A DNA stretch of 7,730 nt, from contig JASFRS010000114.1 in NCBI GenBank assembly GCA_050114795.1, forward strand, positions 1 to 7,730. Reading direction: 5' to 3'. The first letter of the stretch is position 1, and every line of letters starts with the position of its first letter. Below, in pieces: positions 5,259 through 7,730 of this stretch. Source of the DNA: JASFRS01 sp050114795 (GTDB lineage: Bacteria > Pseudomonadota > Alphaproteobacteria > Sphingomonadales > CAKZYD01). The position numbers and the translations under genes are program-made. Under the pieces are notes generated by a model. It had not been told where the DNA came from and did not search any database. It saw only the letters and a program-made list of their open reading frames with translations.

Positions 5259-6832
5259 GACATATACTCCTCGTCGCCCGGCATGAATTCATTCAAACCA
5301 TTACTCAGCCGGCTTTTTATATTGCTATCCTCATTTTTATTGGTGCGATGATTTTGGGTGCGACTGTACCGCGCTATGTTGAAAATAGCCTGCGTAAGAC
5401 CGTTGAAGTTTCCATTGTTGATTTGGCAGGGGACAAAGCAATGGGCCTTGAGCGCGCTTTAACCCGCGATGTTGTGCGTCTTGAACTGGGTCAATTAAAC
5501 CATTTTGTGCGGGAAAATCTAAAGCCTGAATATCAGGAAAATCCACCTGCACAATATGAAAAAAACAGCCGGACTTTTTCGGAAAAGGACATTGCGCAAT
5601 ATCGTGAAATAGGGCGTAAGGCCTATCTGCGGGAAGCGATGACTTATGTTCAAGAAAAGGCTATTCCGCCGGAAACACCGCATCTTAAATTCGCCATTAA
5701 AGATGCAACGGCGGCCTTTCAAGAAACTAAGGGTGATAATGCGACCAGGGCCACAAACCTGTTAAAAACGCCTGGTGAAACTGCCCCTGACAAACGTGTT
5801 TTGTTGGTTATTCCTAAAGAATTTGAAATTGATGAGCCGCATAAAGCGCCTATCTCCATATGGTCTTTGGAAACTTTAGGGCCGGAACTGGCGGCAGGCT
5901 TGCGCAATGATGTTGATGACTTTTTCGCCTATGAAGGTGCGCGTGGTCGTGGTGAATTAGATGCTGTCGCGCGCTTTGAGTCAGCCCATGGGGATGTCCG
6001 CTTCCATGCTTTGGATAAGGCGGATAGAAGCGAAGGACGGAAAGAAATCGACTTCGTCCCCTGGCTGATCGAAAAACTCCCCATCGGGCTGTTGCTACTT
6101 GTGGTCATATTGGTCACTACACAAAGCGTCATGCTGCTCACCAATACGATTGAGGAAAAGTCTAACCGTATTGTGGAGGTTATGCTGTCCTCTATGTCGC
6201 CTCAGCAATTCATGTTGGGTAAGCTTTTAGGGCCGATGCTCATAACTTTATTCGTTGGTGTTGTTCTCAGCATTGGTGGCACGGTTGCGACGATGATTTT
6301 TGCTGCTGTTTCAACACCTGATACGGTGCAGGTTCAACAGGCGACGGCTGCAATTGGGGCCTCGGGCGCAAATGATATTTTCAAGGATGTTGTTGAACCA
6401 TTACTGGCTGGTCTTCTACCGAAAATTCCAGGTGCATTGTTGTATTTTATTTTGGCATATCTGACCTACGCTGGATTGTTCTTAGCCGTGGGCGCTCTGT
6501 GCACAGAATTGCGTCAAATCCAAAGCGTCGCCGCGCCCTTGAACTTGTCGCTCTTAGGTCTGGGCGGTCTATCGATGGTGGCAGCTTTTGAGCCCGACCA
6601 AAACCTAGCGCATATATTGACCTGGATACCACTGACATCGCCCTTTGTAATGATCGGGCGGCTGGGTAGCGACGTGGCCATATGGGAATATGCGGGGACT
6701 ATCGCCATCCAATGCGGCGTGATTTATCTTTTGTTGAGTATTTCAGGGCGCGTGTTCAAAAGGGCCGCCCTGCGTTCAGGCGGCCTTCCTGGTTTGAAAG
6801 AGATACGGGCAATGATTGCGGGGCGGGATTAA
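5255..6832 (+). CDS. ABC-2 type exporter permease, NatB/YhaP type, with large extracytoplasmic domain
   Basis: 525-residue inner-membrane partner of the preceding ATPase. One transmembrane helix near 19-38 (AFYIAILIFIGAMILGA) is followed by a hydrophilic domain of about 235 residues (40-272), expected outside the cytoplasm. A cluster of about five further helices follows near 274-296, 327-350, 392-414, 424-444 and 474-497. Between the second and third helices lies the conserved NatB-family stretch NTIEEKSNRIVEVMLSSMSP (297-316), followed by a GKLLG motif. The IPLTSPFVMIGRL segment (458-470) before the last helix is also typical. The C-terminal tail is short and basic. NatB is nearer 390 residues as I recall, and the excess here sits mainly in charged, helix-prone sequence at about 85-175 and in the 352-390 loop. 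The stop overlaps that of convergent gltB by four bases. Substrate unknown. Confidence 0.92.
   Translation: MRHILLVARHEFIQTITQPAFYIAILIFIGAMILGATVPRYVENSLRKTVEVSIVDLAGDKAMGLERALTRDVVRLELGQLNHFVRENLKPEYQENPPAQYEKNSRTFSEKDIAQYREIGRKAYLREAMTYVQEKAIPPETPHLKFAIKDATAAFQETKGDNATRATNLLKTPGETAPDKRVLLVIPKEFEIDEPHKAPISIWSLETLGPELAAGLRNDVDDFFAYEGARGRGELDAVARFESAHGDVRFHALDKADRSEGRKEIDFVPWLIEKLPIGLLLLVVILVTTQSVMLLTNTIEEKSNRIVEVMLSSMSPQQFMLGKLLGPMLITLFVGVVLSIGGTVATMIFAAVSTPDTVQVQQATAAIGASGANDIFKDVVEPLLAGLLPKIPGALLYFILAYLTYAGLFLAVGALCTELRQIQSVAAPLNLSLLGLGGLSMVAAFEPDQNLAHILTWIPLTSPFVMIGRLGSDVAIWEYAGTIAIQCGVIYLLLSISGRVFKRAALRSGGLPGLKEIRAMIAGRD
6758..6785 (-). terminator. Probable intrinsic terminator of gltB, inside the permease gene
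   Basis: On the minus strand GGCCGCC, a nine-base loop and GGCGGCC form a perfect seven-pair GC-only stem (plus positions 6763-6769 and 6779-6785), followed after one base by TTTT (6758-6761). It begins about 43 bases past the gltB stop codon. On the plus strand the stem is not followed by a T-run, so it should act mainly on gltB transcripts. The T-run is short, so efficiency is uncertain. Confidence 0.5.
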
Positions 6833-7730
6833 GCCGCCACCGCTTCATCGCTTAAGGGGTGAGCCAAACGCTCCACCATTTCTTTCGGGCAGACCTGATA
6901 GAAATGCTGACGCGTCTCATCCCAATCATCAAGCAGGGCCTGGGCATGGGTTGACCCGGTTTGTGTCACGTGTTCCTCAATCAGGGATTTTAGTACGCTT
7001 TCCCAGTGGTTTGAAGCCAAACGGTTATGCACGACCGTTTCCCCATTGATGAGTTTCGGTAGGGTATTTCGCTCATCATAAATAAAGGCCATGCCGCCGG
7101 TCATGCCAGCACCAAAATTATCACCAACCTCGCCAAGAATAACGGCATTGCCGCCGGTCATATATTCACAGCCATTGGCTCCGCAGCCTTCAATCACCAC
7201 ATCGGCACCGGAATTCCGCACAGCAAAGCGCTCACCTGCCTGCCCCGCTGCAAATAATTTGCCGGACGTTGAGCCATAAAGCACCGTATTCCCAATGATG
7301 GTATTATCCTGGGTAAGCAGTGTGGAAGAGGTTGGCGGGCGTACTACGATGGTCGCACCGGATAAGCCTTTACCTACATAGTCATTGGCATCGCCAAAGA
7401 CTTCCAGTTTGAGGCCTTTAACCGCAAATGCGCCCAAAGACTGACCCGCTGAACCACGCATGCGGACTGTGACATGGTCATCTTCCAGGCCGTCCGAACC
7501 AAAGGTCCGCGTGATGTGAGAGGAAAAGCGTGTGCCAACAGCGCGCATGGTATTGCGCACGGTATAAGTGAGTTGCATTTTCTCACCGCGTTCAAAGACG
7601 GCAGCCGCATCTTTCAGCATTTGCGCATCTAGCGTATCCGGCACTTCATTGCGGCCTTCAATTGTGCAGCGGCGCTGGTGGTCGGCTGCTGCGACTTTGA
7701 CCAGAAGCGGATTTAGGTCCAAATCATCGA
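6829..7730 (-). CDS. gltB: Glutamate synthase (NADPH) large subunit, C-terminal part (runs off right edge)
   Basis: The last 299 codons of the alpha subunit of glutamate synthase, which with the small subunit GltD converts glutamine and 2-oxoglutarate into two glutamates in cytoplasmic ammonia assimilation. The full protein is about 1500 residues; the glutaminase and FMN/synthase domains lie outside the window. Visible is the end of the synthase region, then the GXGXG structural domain, a right-handed beta-helix built from glycine-rich turns: RGSAGQSLGAFAVKGL, GDANDYVGKGLSGATIVVRP, NTIIGNTVLYGSTSGKLFAAG, GCGANGCEYMTGG and VGDNFGAGMTGGMAFIYD. The tail ends in an acidic/helical segment with a VCPKEM motif. 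The reading frame stays open to the window edge, so the true start is upstream. The stop is four bases inside the convergent permease gene, so gltD does not follow directly. Confidence 0.96.
   Translation of the reverse strand, partial: DDLDLNPLLVKVAAADHQRRCTIEGRNEVPDTLDAQMLKDAAAVFERGEKMQLTYTVRNTMRAVGTRFSSHITRTFGSDGLEDDHVTVRMRGSAGQSLGAFAVKGLKLEVFGDANDYVGKGLSGATIVVRPPTSSTLLTQDNTIIGNTVLYGSTSGKLFAAGQAGERFAVRNSGADVVIEGCGANGCEYMTGGNAVILGEVGDNFGAGMTGGMAFIYDERNTLPKLINGETVVHNRLASNHWESVLKSLIEEHVTQTGSTHAQALLDDWDETRQHFYQVCPKEMVERLAHPLSDEAVAA

Noticed and set aside
4338..6832. ABC pair as a dedicated antibiotic or bacteriocin immunity/export system
   Set aside because: There is no adjacent biosynthetic, precursor-peptide or two-component genes; the flanking genes are housekeeping. 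Only generic NatAB-type export can be supported.

Overview
The window reads as an ordinary chromosomal stretch of a moderate-GC alphaproteobacterium. The assignment rests on the protein sequences: an alphaproteobacterial-type glutamate synthase large-subunit C-terminus, a glutathione S-transferase joined to queG, and an ABHD10-like hydrolase. The DNA is densely coding. There are no RNA genes, insertion sequences, CRISPR arrays or integration scars that I can see. Two genes run off the edges: thrS at the left and gltB at the right.

Layout. Positions 1-729 (minus) hold the N-terminal 243 codons of threonyl-tRNA synthetase. A 127-bp divergent intergenic region separates it from a plus-strand pair: an ABHD10-like alpha/beta hydrolase (857-1615) and a secreted tetratricopeptide-repeat protein (1647-2426). 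The TPR gene converges on queG with a 14-bp overlap. queG (2413-3534, minus) is the second gene of a two-gene unit led by a glutathione S-transferase (3534-4205), and the two are joined by a TGATG stop/start overlap. A 132-bp divergent region follows. Next come the two components of a NatAB/YhaQP-type ABC exporter (4338-5258 ATPase, 5255-6832 permease), coupled through an ATGA overlap. The permease converges, with a 4-bp stop-codon overlap, on the 3' end of gltB (6829-7730, minus).

Functionally these are housekeeping and envelope genes: tRNA charging, tRNA queuosine modification, thiol/redox or detoxification enzymes, an ABC-2 export pump of unknown substrate, and ammonia assimilation. The only clear functional couplings are GST-queG (co-translated), the ABC ATPase with its permease, and probably the hydrolase with the TPR gene.

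I do not see a convincing novel multi-gene system. The most noteworthy details are small: a likely intrinsic terminator for gltB inside the permease coding sequence, a hairpin that could hide the GST ribosome binding site, a palindrome over a candidate promoter in front of the TPR gene, and an unusually large extracytoplasmic domain in the ABC permease.
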